The position numbers and the translations under genes were made by a program. 64,000 nt of DNA from positions 28,470 through 92,469 of the forward strand of contig RCNN01000020.1 of assembly GCA_003667245.1 (NCBI GenBank), written 5' to 3'. Below the pieces are notes generated by a model. The model did no database searches and was not told the origin of the DNA. It worked only from the letters and a program-made list of their open reading frames with translations. Shown here in pieces: positions 39,985-49,648 of this stretch (position 1 is the first letter of the stretch; the number at the start of each line of letters is the position of its first letter). Source of the DNA: Heterostelium multicystogenum. Its lineage: Eukaryota; Evosea; Eumycetozoa; Acytosteliales; Acytosteliaceae.

Positions 39985-40527
39985 TTAAAGCCCCTTGAGG
40001 TCCCGCTCTTCAATCGGTCGGCTCTGGCGCAGGCGCTTGCCGCCCAACACCACCCAGTCGATCAGGCGGAACAGGCACTCGATGCCGAACGACAACAGCA
40101 TCGCCCCGCCCAGGCCCCAGCCCATGGCTTCCGGGGTCAGCAACAGCATGTAGCTGTAGCCGTTCCAGGTTTCCTGGCGAATCGCCGGGTCGGCGGCCAC
40201 CGCCACTTGCAGCGCGCGGATGTACCACGGGCCCTGCATCGCCTGGAACTGCTTATCCAGCGCTACCTGGCGGTCGAGCAAGGTGCCCAGGCTGTTGGCA
40301 TCGCTGCGAAACACCGGGTCGTCACTGGCACGGTAATGGGCCACCAGCGCCTGCAAGTCACCGTTGAAGAACTGTTGCGCCGTGGCATCGAAGCCGCGCA
40401 AGCCGGTCTGGGCTTCGATCAAGTGGGCTTCGACGCGCTTGGCGTAGTCGCTGATAAACCCCGGCACCTGCACACCGACCAACAGACCCACGGCAAACAA
40501 CACCAGTCGCAAATAGCTGAGCAACAT
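39985..40527 (-). CDS. DUF2937-family membrane protein
   Basis: The 180-residue protein has a short N-terminal membrane helix (LRLVLFAVGLLVGVQVPGFI), a soluble central helical region (VEAHLIEAQTGLRGFDATAQQFFNGDLQALVAHY) and a C-terminal membrane helix (MGWGLGGAMLLSFGIECLFRLIDWVVL). This is the DUF2937 layout. The function is unknown. It precedes nothing in the same operon except possibly the amidotransferase gene 11 bp upstream. Confidence 0.85.
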   Translation of the reverse strand: MLLSYLRLVLFAVGLLVGVQVPGFISDYAKRVEAHLIEAQTGLRGFDATAQQFFNGDLQALVAHYRASDDPVFRSDANSLGTLLDRQVALDKQFQAMQGPWYIRALQVAVAADPAIRQETWNGYSYMLLLTPEAMGWGLGGAMLLSFGIECLFRLIDWVVLGGKRLRQSRPIEERDLKGL

Positions 40528-40538
40528 ATTCGACGTCC

Positions 40539-41314
40539 TTATTCCGTTTTACCTTGGCTGACACATTCGCCGCGTCGCCACAGGCTCCACTGGCCCGGTT
40601 CGTAGCGGGTCCAGGTCTCGTTTTCGGTCAGGGGTTCGGTGGCAATTACCGTCACCACGTCATTGGGGGTGGTTTCGGCCTGAAAATCGACGATCACGTC
40701 GACATCTTTCAACCGTGCAGGGCCAAATGGCGCACGCCGGGTGATCTGTGCCAGCTTGGTCGAGCAATAGCAGAACAGCCAGTCACCGTCGCTGAGCAGG
40801 CAGTTGAACACGCCCTTGCTGCGGTATTCGCTGCAGGCGGCGATCAGGTCCGGCAGCACCTGTTCGATGTCCACCGGTTCCGGGAACGCTTCACGGACTC
40901 GGTTGAGCAAATCGCAGAACGCCGCTTCGCTGTCGGTATCGCCCACCGGGCGGTAGAACGTGGCGCGGGGGTTGAAGTCCGCCAGTTGACCGTTATGGGC
41001 AAAGCACCAGTTGCGGCCCCACAGTTCACGGACGAACGGATGGGTATTGGACAGGCACACCTTGCCCACATTGGCCTGGCGGATATGGCCAATCACCACT
41101 TCACTCTTGATGGGATAACGCTGCACCAGCAGCGCGACTTCCGATTCGCTGCTGGCCGCCGGGTCCTGGAACAACCGCAGGCCACGGCCCTCGTAGAAGG
41201 CGATGCCCCAACCGTCGCGGTGGGCCCGGTACGTCCGCCGCGCTGCATCAGCCCGGTGAAGCTGAAGACGATATCGGTCGGTACGTTGGCACTCATGCCC
41301 AATAATTCACACAT
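40539..41314 (-). CDS. Class II glutamine amidotransferase (YafJ type), frameshifted
   Basis: The start [19 protein letters not shown] exposes the N-terminal nucleophile Cys2 after Met removal. A one-base change near 41235 separates the first 26 residues from the main frame, which has [22 protein letters not shown] and [14 protein letters not shown], the glutaminase loop motifs. The protein of about 257 residues is a stand-alone Ntn hydrolase whose acceptor substrate is not known. Confidence 0.86.
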
Positions 41315-41344
41315 GCCAGGCTTCTCGATACAGGGCGTACAACG

Positions 41345-41823
41345 TTAAAGGCGCGGTTCGACCCGCATACCGCTGACAGGTGCCGGGCGACCGTAACGCT
41401 CATCGGCGAAGGGTTCGTCGTCATCCTCCGGCTCGGCGGCAGCGGCTGCCGCAGCGGCGGCCTTCTGCTCACGACGAACCCTGGCGGCACGCTCGATGGG
41501 CCAGCGGATCAGCACGAACACCAGGTACACGCCGAACGCGATCATGCAATACATGAACAGATCGGAAATCGCCGCCAGGCGTTGTTGCCGACCTTGAGCA
41601 CGAGGTCCAGGGCGGTGATGGCCACGGCCGGGGCGAACTGGGTCTTCACCGGGTCGACGATGGTCGGGCTGAACAGCAGCACCGCCACCAGCAACCGCAG
41701 CGGCTCGCGCAGCCAGCGCCACATCCAGCGGGTCATGGCAAACCACACCAACAGGCAACCCAGGGCTGCGAAGGCGTAGAGGCCCCAAGCGATCAGATAG
41801 TCGTTCTCGGTCATGGTGTCCAT
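41345..41823 (-). CDS. Putative inner-membrane protein, frameshifted
   Basis: The product of about 159 residues has three to four hydrophobic segments (YLIAWGLYAFAALGCLLVWFAM, LRLLVAVLLFSPTIV, AISDLFMYCMIAFGVYLVFVLI). A cytoplasmic tail rich in Ala, Glu and Asp follows (KAAAAAAAAAEPEDDDEPF). The frame changes near 41578. The MCP-like MDTM start at 41821-41823 has an alternative ATG 9 bp downstream. It belongs to a conserved pseudomonad family without a known role. Confidence 0.72.
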
Positions 41824-41913
41824 GGCAAGGTAGGCAAACAGGCCGCTATGATAACGGCTTTTCAGTGCCGAGGCTGCAATGCCGTCGGCCAACCGCCAGA
41901 CAGAGAGTGATCC

Positions 41914-43968
41914 ATGCCCCCATCGACCCACATCACTGCCGCCCCGATCGCCCGCAAGGCCCCAGGCACCGACCCGTATGCCTGGCTGCAAGCGCGTGAC
42001 AGCGCCGAGGTGCTCGATTACCTCAAGGCGGAAAATGCCTGGCAAGAAGCACAATTGTCCGACCAGCAGGCGCTGCGCGAGACCCTGTTCGAGGAGATCA
42101 AGGGCCGCATCCTCGAAACAGACCTGTCCCTGCCCTCGCCCTGGGGCCCGTACCTGTATTACACCCGCACCACCGCCGGCGACGAATACGCCCGCCACTA
42201 CCGCTGCCCGCGCCCGGCGGACGACAGCCAACAGGTCGACGAAAGCGCGGAAGAGCTGCTGCTGGATCCGAACGTACTGGCCAATGGCGGCTTTTTTCTC
42301 CCTCGGCGCCTTCAGCATCAGCCCGGACCACCAGCGCCTGGCCTACAGCCTGGATACCAGCGGCGAAGAGATCTACACCCTCTACGTGAAGGAATTGGCC
42401 ACCGGCAAGGTCAGCGAACTGGAGTTTGAAGACTGCGATGGCAGCATGACCTGGGCCAACGACAGCCTGACCCTGTTCTTCACCGAACTGGACGACACCC
42501 ATCGCCCGCACAAGCTGTATCGCTATCGCCTGGACGGCACTGCCGCCGAAGAAGTGTTCCACGAGCCTGACGGACGTTTCTTCCTGCACTGCTACCGCTC
42601 CAGCTCCGAGCGTCAGTTGCTGCTGGCCCTGGGCAGCAAGACCACCAGCGAGATCTGGGCCCTGGACGCCGAAAAGCCGCAGCAGGCGTTTACCTGCATG
42701 GCGCCACGGGTCGAAGGCCATGAATATGACGTCGACCACGGCAAGCTGGACGACCAGTGGACCTGGTTTATCCGCAGCAACCGTGACGGCATCAACTTTG
42801 CGCTGTTCCAGGCGGCCGACACCGGCAGTGTGCCGACCCAGGACGACTGGCTGAACCTGATCCCCCACGACGACGCGGTAATGCTCGATGGCGTAAGCCT
42901 CAATGCCGGGCCATGACCCTGAGCCTGCGGATCGGCGGCCTGCCGATCATCGAAGTGCACCCACAGGGGCAAGCCGCTTATCGCGTGGAGTTACCGGACG
43001 CGGCCTACAGCCTCTATGTGCAAAACAGCCTGGAATTTGCCAGCGACAAGATCCGCCTGCGCTATGAGGCGCTGAACCGCCCGGCCCAGGTTCGTCAGCT
43101 GGAACTGGCCGGCGGCGCACAACAAGTGCTCAAGGAAACCCCGGTGCTGGGTGTGTTCAACGCCGACGACTACGTCAGCCAACGCCTGTGGGCAACGTCG
43201 GCCGATGGCACTCAGGTGCCGATCAGTCTTGTCGTCCGAACGCGATCAGTTGGGTAAGCCGACGCCCCTGTATCTGTACGGCTACGGCGCCTACGGCCAC
43301 AGCCTCGACCCGTGGTTCTCCCACGCCCGCCTGAGCCTGCTGGACCGTGGCGTGGCCTTCGCCATTGCCCATGTACGCGGCGGTGGCGAACTGGGTGAGG
43401 CCTGGTATCGCGGCGGCAAGCAGGAGCACAAGCAAAACACCTTCAGCGACTTTATCGCGTGCGCCCAACACTTGATCGCCCAGGGCCTGACCACCTCCAA
43501 GCAACTGGCCATCAGCGGCGGCAGCGCCGGTGGCCTGTTGATCGGCGCGGTGCTCAATCAACGCCCGGAGCTGTTCCAGGCGGCGATTGCCGAAGTGCCG
43601 TTCGTCGATGTGCTCAACACCATGCTCGACCCCGAGTTGCCGCTGACCATCACCGAGTACGACGAATGGGGCAACCCGCAGGAGCCCGAGGTGTATGAGC
43701 GGATCAAGGCGTACGCGCCGTACGAAAACGTCAGCGCCCAGGCCTACCCGGCGACGCTGGTGATCGCCGGCTACAACGACAGCCGCGTGCAGTATTGGGA
43801 AGCGGCGAAGTGGGTGGCAGGCTGCGCGACACCAGGACCGACGACAACCTGTTGCTGCTCAAGACCGAGCTGGGCGCCGGCCACGGCGGCATGAGTGGTC
43901 GTTACCAGGGATTACGTGACGTAGCACTCGAATATGCATTTGTTTTCAAGGCGCTGGGGCTGATTTAA
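41914..43968 (+). CDS. ptrB: Oligopeptidase B (S9 prolyl oligopeptidase family), frameshifted
   Basis: The protein of about 684 residues has a beta-propeller (DPYAWLQARDSAEVLDYLKAEN; FSISPDHQRLAYSLDTSGEEIYTLYVK) and an alpha/beta hydrolase domain with the nucleophile motif ISGGSAGGLLIGAVLNQRPELF. Asp and His follow in VIAGYNDSRVQYWE and AGHGGMSGRYQ. One-base changes near 42294, 42908, 43240 and 43828 split it into frames that together cover the entire family. It cleaves small peptides after basic residues in the cytoplasm or periplasm. Confidence 0.9.
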
Positions 43969-44050
43969 GGAACTCCGCCTGGCGGGCCGGTCTGAACACT
44001 TGACCGCCGGGCGCGCCCTGCACGATTTATGGACAAAGACTGTAAGCCTC

Positions 44051-44521
44051 ATGCCAGAACCGACCTTACTCAATAACGAAATCCCGCACATGCTGATGGA
44101 TTGCGGCCTGTTCGACCCGTTGCTGCCGGAAGACTTCCACGTAGCGGCGGGCTATTTCAACATCAGCAGCATCGCCCGCGATGAGGTGATTTTCCTCGAG
44201 GGCGACGCGGCACCTTCATGTGCATCATTCACTCAGGCCAGGTGCGGTGCAGAAGACCAACCATGCAGGCCAGCGCCTGACTATCGCCACCTTGCGCAGC
44301 GGACGGACCTTTGGCGAGATGGCTGTGCTGGACGGCGAGCGCCGCTCCGCCAGCTGTGTGGCGGCCAGCGATTGCGTGCTGTTGAACTGGGCAAGGATTC
44401 CCTGGAAAAGATGCTCAACGATGCACCGAAAATCGCGGCCAAGATCATTCGTGCGATTGCTATCGCCCTGTCCAGGCGCCTGCGCATGGCGGACGGGCAA
44501 TTGCTGTCCCAGCAGTTTTAG
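44051..44521 (+). CDS. Cyclic nucleotide-binding-domain protein, frameshifted
   Basis: The product of about 156 residues is a CRP-type sensory domain without an obvious helix-turn-helix. It starts MPEPTLLNNEIPHMLMDCGLFDPLLPEDF. The middle frame carries QRLTIATLRSGRTFGEMAVLDGERRSASCVAASDC, matching the cNMP-binding FGE-x(n)-R-A/S pocket. The final frame carries the C-helix (ALSRRLRMADGQLL). Breaks lie near 44212, 44250 and 44385. It overlaps the convergent secreted-protein gene by 4 bp. The ligand is untested. Confidence 0.78.
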   Translation: MPEPTLLNNEIPHMLMDCGLFDPLLPEDFHVAAGYFNISSIARDEVIFLEGDAAPSCASFTQARCGAEDQPCRPAPDYRHLAQRTDLWRDGCAGRRAPLRQLCGGQRLRAVELGKDSLEKMLNDAPKIAAKIIRAIAIALSRRLRMADGQLLSQQF

Positions 44522-44805
44522 CCGCCCGGGGTCTTGGGCTTGATGTCGTTTTTGCTGCAAGCCGGGGATCGTCTGGTCCTTCGGCGGCGCGGGCAGCACG
44601 ATCGGCGCCAAACAATGGCTCACCGCTGCCGGCCGCCTTTGGCGTTGCCGGTGGCGTGACTTGCGGAAGGCGTGGGCGTTGCAGTACCCGGTGAACCCGC
44701 CGTAGGCGCGGGGGTAATCGGCACGGTTTGCGACTCCTGAGCCTGGGCCACACCGCCAAGGGCGAGCGCGCTCCACACAATGACCGTTAGAATGCTGCAC
44801 TTCAT
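44518..44805 (-). CDS. Small secreted Pro/Thr-rich protein, frameshifted
   Basis: ATG 44803-44805 starts a signal peptide (MKCSILTVIVWSALALGGVAQA). A Pro/Ala/Thr-rich mature part follows (TPAPTAGSPGTATPTPSAS) and, after frame changes near 44640 and 44600, a short conserved tail (PAPPKDQTIPGLQQK). It has about 95 residues and no known domain. Confidence 0.6.
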
Positions 44806-44884
44806 CGATGGCTCCATGGCCTGACCGTAAAGTCGTAAGGCTACTCCCAACCGCGCCAAGAATGCCCTTCCCAATGAGATTTCC

Positions 44885-45572
44885 ATGAAACGTTTCGTTC
44901 TGCTGGACACCACCCCGATCCCGACAACGGCGGTGCCTTGTGCCTGTTCGAGTACGGTGAGGATTTTGTCATCAAGATTCAGGGCGGTGACGGTGGCCAG
45001 TTGATGAACACGCGCATGCACGGTTCCGAGGATGCGCTGGCGGAGATTCCGTGCCGCAAAGTCGCCGGTCGGCCCGGCTCCAGGGTGTTGATTGGCGGCC
45101 TGGGCATGGGCTTCACCCTGGCGGCAGCGCTCAAGCATTTGGGCAAGACTGCCGAAGTGGTGGTTGCCGAGCTGGTGCCCGGCGTGGTCGAGTGGAATCG
45201 CGGGCCACTGGGGGAAAAGTCCGGCCGCCCGCTGCTGGACCCGCGCACCGTGATCCGTCTGGAAGACGTGGCCAAGGTGCTGCAGGCCGAGCCCCAGGGG
45301 TTTGACGCGATCATGCTGGACGTCGACAACGGCCCCGAAGGCCTGACGCAAAAAGCCAACAGCTGGCTGTATTCCGCCGGTGGCCTAAGCGCCTGCGCCA
45401 AGGCGCTACGGCCCCAAGGGCGGTGCTGGCGGTGTGGTCGGCCAGCGCCGACAAGCAGTTCAGCGACAAACTGCGCAAGGCCGGCTTCAAGGCCGAGGAA
45501 GTGCAAGTGTTTGCCCATGGCAACAAGGGTACGCGGCATACCATCTGGATTGCTGAAAAGCTCAAGGGCTAA
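44885..45572 (+). CDS. Spermidine synthase-like methyltransferase-fold protein, frameshifted
   Basis: The protein of about 229 residues has the spermidine synthase Rossmann fold (RVLIGGLGMGFTLAAALKHLGKTAEVVVAELVPGVVEWN; FDAIMLDVDNGPEGLTQKANSWLYS). It lacks the amino-terminal tetramer domain of SpeE. Frame changes near 44922 (one C short) and 45420 split it. It is likely a SpeE-like protein of uncertain substrate rather than a true spermidine synthase. Confidence 0.78.
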
Positions 45573-45594
45573 GCATTAACTGCGTGGGTTGAAG

Positions 45595-46480
45595 TCAGAT
45601 CGACCGGCGCAGTCGATTCAAATGCCTCAAGCCTTCCAGCACCAACACCACCACGGCCAGCCAGATCGGCAGGTAGGTCATCCATTGGCCCGGTTTGAGA
45701 GCGTCTCCCAGCATCAGCGACACGGCCACCAGCAGCACCGGTTCCGCGTAACTGAGCAAACCGAACAGGCTGAACGGCAACAGCCGGCTGGCCAGGATGT
45801 AGGAATAACCCGCCGCCGCGCTGACCAACCCCATGAGTGGCACCAGCCAATAGAGCGCCGGGCGCTGCGCCAGGGTCTCGTTGATGGGCTCACTACCGAG
45901 GACGAACCACAGCGCGACCGGAATCATCAGCATCATGTCCAGCCACAGCCCGCCGAGGTTGTCGGTGCCACAACGCCTGCGCAGTACGAAAATACAGCGG
46001 ATAACCGACGCACACCACCAGGGTGGTCCAGGAGAACCCGCCCGTGCGATACAGCTCGTTGGCCACGCCCACCGCCGCCAGCGCAGCGGCAATTTTTTGC
46101 AGATGGGAAAGGCGTTCGCCGTAAACGATGCGCCCGGTGATGACCATGGTCAGCGGTAACAGGAAATAGCCCAGCGACACATCCAGGCCGTGGCCATTGA
46201 GGGGCGCCCACATGAAGATCCACAACTGCACACCCACCAGGGCACTGGTGAGCACGACACAGGGCAGCAACGCGGGTTTCTCCCGCAGACGCTTGTAGAT
46301 CAACGGCACCCACTTCCAATCCCCGGACAGGCACAGCAGCAACGTCATGAAGGGCAAGGAGATGAGCATTCGCCAGCCAAATATCTGCTGGCCATTCAAG
46401 GGTTCAAGAAGGGAGGTAAAGAAATACAGCACACCAAACAGGAAGGAAGCGGAAACCGCCAGAACAACGCCTTTAGACAC
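45595..46480 (-). CDS. rarD: RarD-type DMT transporter, frameshifted
   Basis: GTG 46478-46480 gives VSKGVVLAVSASFLFGVLYFFTSLLEPLNGQQIFGWRML, the usual RarD beginning. Ten membrane helices are present in two frames joined near 45985 (YPLYF to a segment with DNLGGLWLDMMLMIPVALWFVLGS). The C-terminal half includes GLLSYAEPVLLVAVSLMLGDAL. RarD was named for chloramphenicol sensitivity, but its substrate is not settled. Confidence 0.85.
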
Positions 46481-47053
46481 AACAGCCTCTACAAAAAATT
46501 GCATGTATTCAATTGAAGCAGACCGTTGCATTCACGCAGTGTGAATGTCAGTGAGATGAACATCAGAAGTTTATTAACGGGCACCATAAACTTACAACTT
46601 GCACAGGACACCTATCCCGAATCTTCAAGTTATAACAACAGGGTAACGCGTCGATCTTTTATTATTTGCACGACGATCATCAGACACTTCAACCACCCGA
46701 CTTCGGTTATTGGAAGCAGTACGCTCTGGATGAGCGCTTCTGATTTGAAACGCCACAACGTCAACCACGGGGGTTGATATCGTGAAAGGAAAGCCCGGCT
46801 TGCGGGAAACTGACAGTCGCCAGGAAAGACCTGACGTATTGACTACCTGACGCCACCACAGAACACACTAACGGCAGTAGGCCAAGAGGCGCCACATTAA
46901 ACAAACTGGCAAAGTTAGTCCAACACTTTATCACCCTGAAGCCAATTAAATGCCCCACGGCATTTAAATCGATATCTGCCGGATCTTTACTGTATATTCA
47001 GCCGTTATACGCCCGACAGAAACAGCACAAGGCCGCCCCTGCCGGTTCGTCAC
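46481..47053. other. 573-bp AT-richer intergenic region
   Basis: This stretch between rarD and the exported ParB-like gene is noticeably lower in GC than its neighbours. It contains no convincing coding frame. An 83-codon open frame at 46526-46777 has no recognisable domain and no good ribosome site. I see no tRNA, REP or strong terminator. Promoter sequence for rarD is expected near 46500. Confidence 0.5.
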
Positions 47054-47968
47054 TTAGTTACTTCTACTGTCGATAACGTAGGGTACTTTCTTCTTGAACG
47101 TATCGTTCAGTTCTTTGCGGTCAAGTGACGTGAAGCCGCCCAACTGCCGGGCGCTGAAGCCGCTGTCTCCTACCGGTGCCCCGGGCGCCAGGCTGACCAT
47201 GCGCTTGGCTACCGCCTCGATTGCCTTTTCATACCCGCCTTGCTTGTTCAGGTTGAACGCGCCGAGGTCAATCTGTGTGCGCAACCACCCTCCCCAGTAA
47301 AACTCCAGGAATTCCGGCACCACCGCGCCAGAGGTCGGCTTGCCGTAGGACGCCTTGCGGGAGAAGTAAACCAGGCTGCGGAACATATCGTCGCCGAGGT
47401 CCTTGAAGCCCAGGTGTGCCGGAATTTGCTCAGGTGTGATGGTCTTGCCCTGGCCGTCCTTGAGCCAGACCTTGCGGCCCTGCTCCATGCGTTTCCAGAA
47501 AGTCGCCAGGTCGGGACTGTCGCTGAAGTTATCGGTGACCCGCACCCACATCTTCAGTTTGGCGCCGGCACCTGGCTGCTCCCACAAGGTACTGAACGAG
47601 TGGTGGCCGTCAGTGAGGTACAACTGGCCAGCGGGGCCGACCACCACGGTTTTCATGTCCGCCACGTGAGCGCCCACCGGGTCTTTGCAGGTGAAGCTGC
47701 CTGGCTTATGCAGATCGGCATCTTCAGGCACCTTGTCGACACCGCCCTGGCCGTTGGTTTCACAATATTCGTCGAACACTTTTTTGGGCGACTCGGCAAA
47801 TACTCCCAGCTTGTAATGAATCTGATCAAAACCGATGACGGCCTGGGTCGGGTGGAGCTGCTCCAGCTCCACATCGATCACCTCGCCTGGCAGGGGCGTG
47901 GAAAACGCCTGGACCTGAACACTGACGGCGCACAACAGCAGCGCCCACAACCATGAATGCATCCGCAT
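47054..47968 (-). CDS. Exported ParB/sulfiredoxin-fold protein (ParBc_2 type)
   Basis: The 304-residue protein has a signal peptide (MRMHSWLWALLLCAVSVQVQAFS). A ParB-like nuclease fold of the Pfam ParBc_2 type follows, marked by VELEQLHPTQAVIGFDQI near residue 34 and YLTDGHHSFSTLWEQ with DGHHS at residues 120-124. The rest of the domain (VWLKDGQGKTITPEQIPAHLGFKDLGDDMFRSLVYFSRKASY) is helical. Cytoplasmic ParB acts in plasmid or chromosome partition, so a periplasmic version must do something else, possibly nucleotide or phosphate hydrolysis. Intact. Confidence 0.85.
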   Translation of the reverse strand: MRMHSWLWALLLCAVSVQVQAFSTPLPGEVIDVELEQLHPTQAVIGFDQIHYKLGVFAESPKKVFDEYCETNGQGGVDKVPEDADLHKPGSFTCKDPVGAHVADMKTVVVGPAGQLYLTDGHHSFSTLWEQPGAGAKLKMWVRVTDNFSDSPDLATFWKRMEQGRKVWLKDGQGKTITPEQIPAHLGFKDLGDDMFRSLVYFSRKASYGKPTSGAVVPEFLEFYWGGWLRTQIDLGAFNLNKQGGYEKAIEAVAKRMVSLAPGAPVGDSGFSARQLGGFTSLDRKELNDTFKKKVPYVIDSRSN

Positions 47969-48113
47969 GAGTACCGCTCCTTATGAATTCAGTTCGTCGA
48001 TACTACAAACAATCCCCCTCACCGGCATGACCGCGCCTGAAAAAGCCGGAGGTTTATTAGCCCGCAAGCAGCTAGAATCAACGCTATCCGTGATCCACTA
48101 AAAGACAGGAGCC

Positions 48114-48491
48114 ATGATGAGCTCGACCAACCCGCCCTCCCACACCGCCAAGCTGGATCGCATCCTCGCCGATGCCCAGCGCGACCGGGAAATGGGCTAC
48201 CGCGACAAAGCCCTGAAGATGTACCCCCACGTGTGTGGCCGCTGCGCCCGTGAATTCGCCGGCAAGCGCCTGAGCGAACTGACCGTGCACCACCGCAACC
48301 ACAACCATGACGACAACCCCCAGGACGGCTCCAACTGGGAGTTGCTGTGCCTGTATTGCCACGACAACGAACACTCGCGTTATACCGACCAGCAGTATTT
48401 CGGCGAAGGCTCCACCAGCAGCCCGACGATCGCCAAGGCGACGCACAACCCGTTTGCGGCGTTGGCCGGGTTGATGAAGAAAGACGACTGA
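48114..48491 (+). CDS. yajD: HNH nuclease, YajD family
   Basis: The 125-residue protein has paired CxxC motifs (HVCGRCAREF and LLCLYCHDNEH) and the HNH core LTVHHRNHNHDDNPQDGSNWELLCLYC. Length and sequence match YajD. The role is unknown; HNH proteins nick or cut DNA in repair or mobile elements. It stands alone, followed by a REP hairpin. Confidence 0.9.
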   Translation: MMSSTNPPSHTAKLDRILADAQRDREMGYRDKALKMYPHVCGRCAREFAGKRLSELTVHHRNHNHDDNPQDGSNWELLCLYCHDNEHSRYTDQQYFGEGSTSSPTIAKATHNPFAALAGLMKKDD

Positions 48492-48517
48492 GTATCTTCG
48501 CTGAATGTGACGGCCTC

Positions 48518-48584
48518 ATCGCGGGCAAGCCCGGCTCCCACAAGGGATTGCATTCCAAATGTGGGAGCCGGGCTTGCCCGCGAT
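48518..48584. repeat. REP hairpin with perfect 25-bp arms
   Basis: ATCGCGGGCAAGCCCGGCTC... and its exact 25-bp complement (48560-48584) enclose a 17-bp loop. The arms are a GC-rich variant of the REP core used elsewhere. It lies 27 bp past yajD. Confidence 0.92.
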
Positions 48585-48654
48585 AGCGATCGCCCAAGCA
48601 ATGCATTAGCCCGAGGCCGTATAATCGCGGTTTTTCTCGAAGGCACCCTTTCCC

Positions 48655-49122
48655 GTGGGCAATAAACGCTACAGCTGCATCGGTCTGTACAACCCCAAAT
48701 CCCCCGAAAACGTCGGCTCGGTGATGCGCGCCGCCGGCTGCTACGGCGTGGCCTCGGTGTTCTACACCGGCAAGCGCTATGAGCGGGCCCGGGACTTTAT
48801 TACCGACACCAAGAAGGTCCACCACGACATTCCGCTGATCGGTATCGACGACCTGAAAAAGATCCTGCCCCTGGGCTGCATCCCCGTCGCCGTCGAGCTG
48901 GTGGAAGGCGCCCGCCCTCTCCCCGAATACACCCATCCGGACCGTGCGCTGTATATCTTCGGTCCGGAAGACGGCTCCCTCGACAAAGAGATTCGCGACT
49001 GGTGTGAAGACGTGATCTACATCCCGACCACCGGTTGCATGAACCTCGCCGCCACCGTCAACGTGGTGCTTTACGACCGTCTGGCCAAGGGCAACAACAC
49101 CCGTTCGGGCCCCAAATACTGA
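48655..49122 (+). CDS. SpoU/TrmH-family RNA 2'-O-methyltransferase
   Basis: GTG 48655 gives a 155-residue protein with the knotted SPOUT motifs NPKSPENVGSVMRAAGCYG, ALYIFGPEDGSLDKEI and CMNLAATVNVVLYDRLAK. It transfers a methyl group to ribose in tRNA or rRNA. The short form lacks an N-terminal substrate-binding domain, as in TrmL, which modifies the tRNA wobble position, but which RNA is used here is unproven. Intact. Confidence 0.88.
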   Translation: MGNKRYSCIGLYNPKSPENVGSVMRAAGCYGVASVFYTGKRYERARDFITDTKKVHHDIPLIGIDDLKKILPLGCIPVAVELVEGARPLPEYTHPDRALYIFGPEDGSLDKEIRDWCEDVIYIPTTGCMNLAATVNVVLYDRLAKGNNTRSGPKY

Positions 49123-49191
49123 TTTTTTGGGAACATCCGCGGCCTGTGTGCAGTCAGCTGCATATCAATCAGCCCTTGTTGGAGACAGATC

Positions 49192-49542
49192 ATGAGCGAC
49201 AGCAAAACCCTGCGACCCGTTATCCGGTCCACCCCGTTCGAGCCCCAACCCACGCAAAACGTCCAGGGCTGGGAACGCATCGGCTCCCTGGCTGGCGGTG
49301 TGGTGATGATGGGCAAAGGCCTGCGCCGTGGCGGCTTTTTCGGTTTGATCCAGGTGGCGATTGGCGGCGTAGCGCTGGCACGCGGGATCAGCGGGCATAG
49401 CTCGGCGAAAGAGTTGCTGGAGCGCAGCCGCCAGGAAATGAACAGCGTGCGGACCAAGATCGAACGCGCCGGTGAGGAACTGAAAAACCTCAAGACCAAG
49501 GCTGAAGTGGCGGCTGAAAACGCCAGCAAAACTGTGGGTTAA
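49192..49542 (+). CDS. YgaP-like membrane-domain protein (DUF2892)
   Basis: The 116-residue protein has two adjacent hydrophobic helices around RIGSLAGGVVMMGKGLRRGGFFGLIQVAIGGVALARG, matching the DUF2892 transmembrane domain. It then has a charged coiled-coil tail (SRQEMNSVRTKIERAGEELKNLKTKAEVAAENASK). The catalytic rhodanese part of YgaP is absent. The function is unknown. Confidence 0.82.
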   Translation: MSDSKTLRPVIRSTPFEPQPTQNVQGWERIGSLAGGVVMMGKGLRRGGFFGLIQVAIGGVALARGISGHSSAKELLERSRQEMNSVRTKIERAGEELKNLKTKAEVAAENASKTVG

Positions 49543-49554
49543 CCCCGATCAAAT

Positions 49555-49641
49555 GTGGGAGCGGGCTTGCTCGCGAAAGCGGAGTGTCAGTCACTGACTG
49601 TGTTTCTGATACACCGCTTTCGCGAGCAAGCCCGCTCCCAC
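49555..49641. repeat. REPIN
   Basis: GTGGGAGCGGGCTTGCTCG and the inverted CGAGCAAGCCCGCTCCCAC, with about 50 bp between. It sits between the convergent ends of the DUF2892 and M61-like genes. Confidence 0.92.
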
Positions 49642-49648
49642 CTTGGTT

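Noticed and set aside
46526..46777. An 83-codon ORF in the rarD/ParB-like gap
   Set aside because: No ribosome site, no domain and atypical composition for a coding gene of this genome.
36286..49641. Possible CRISPR array from repeated hairpins
   Set aside because: The repeats are inverted REP pairs, kilobases apart, with no regular spacing, unique spacers or cas genes.
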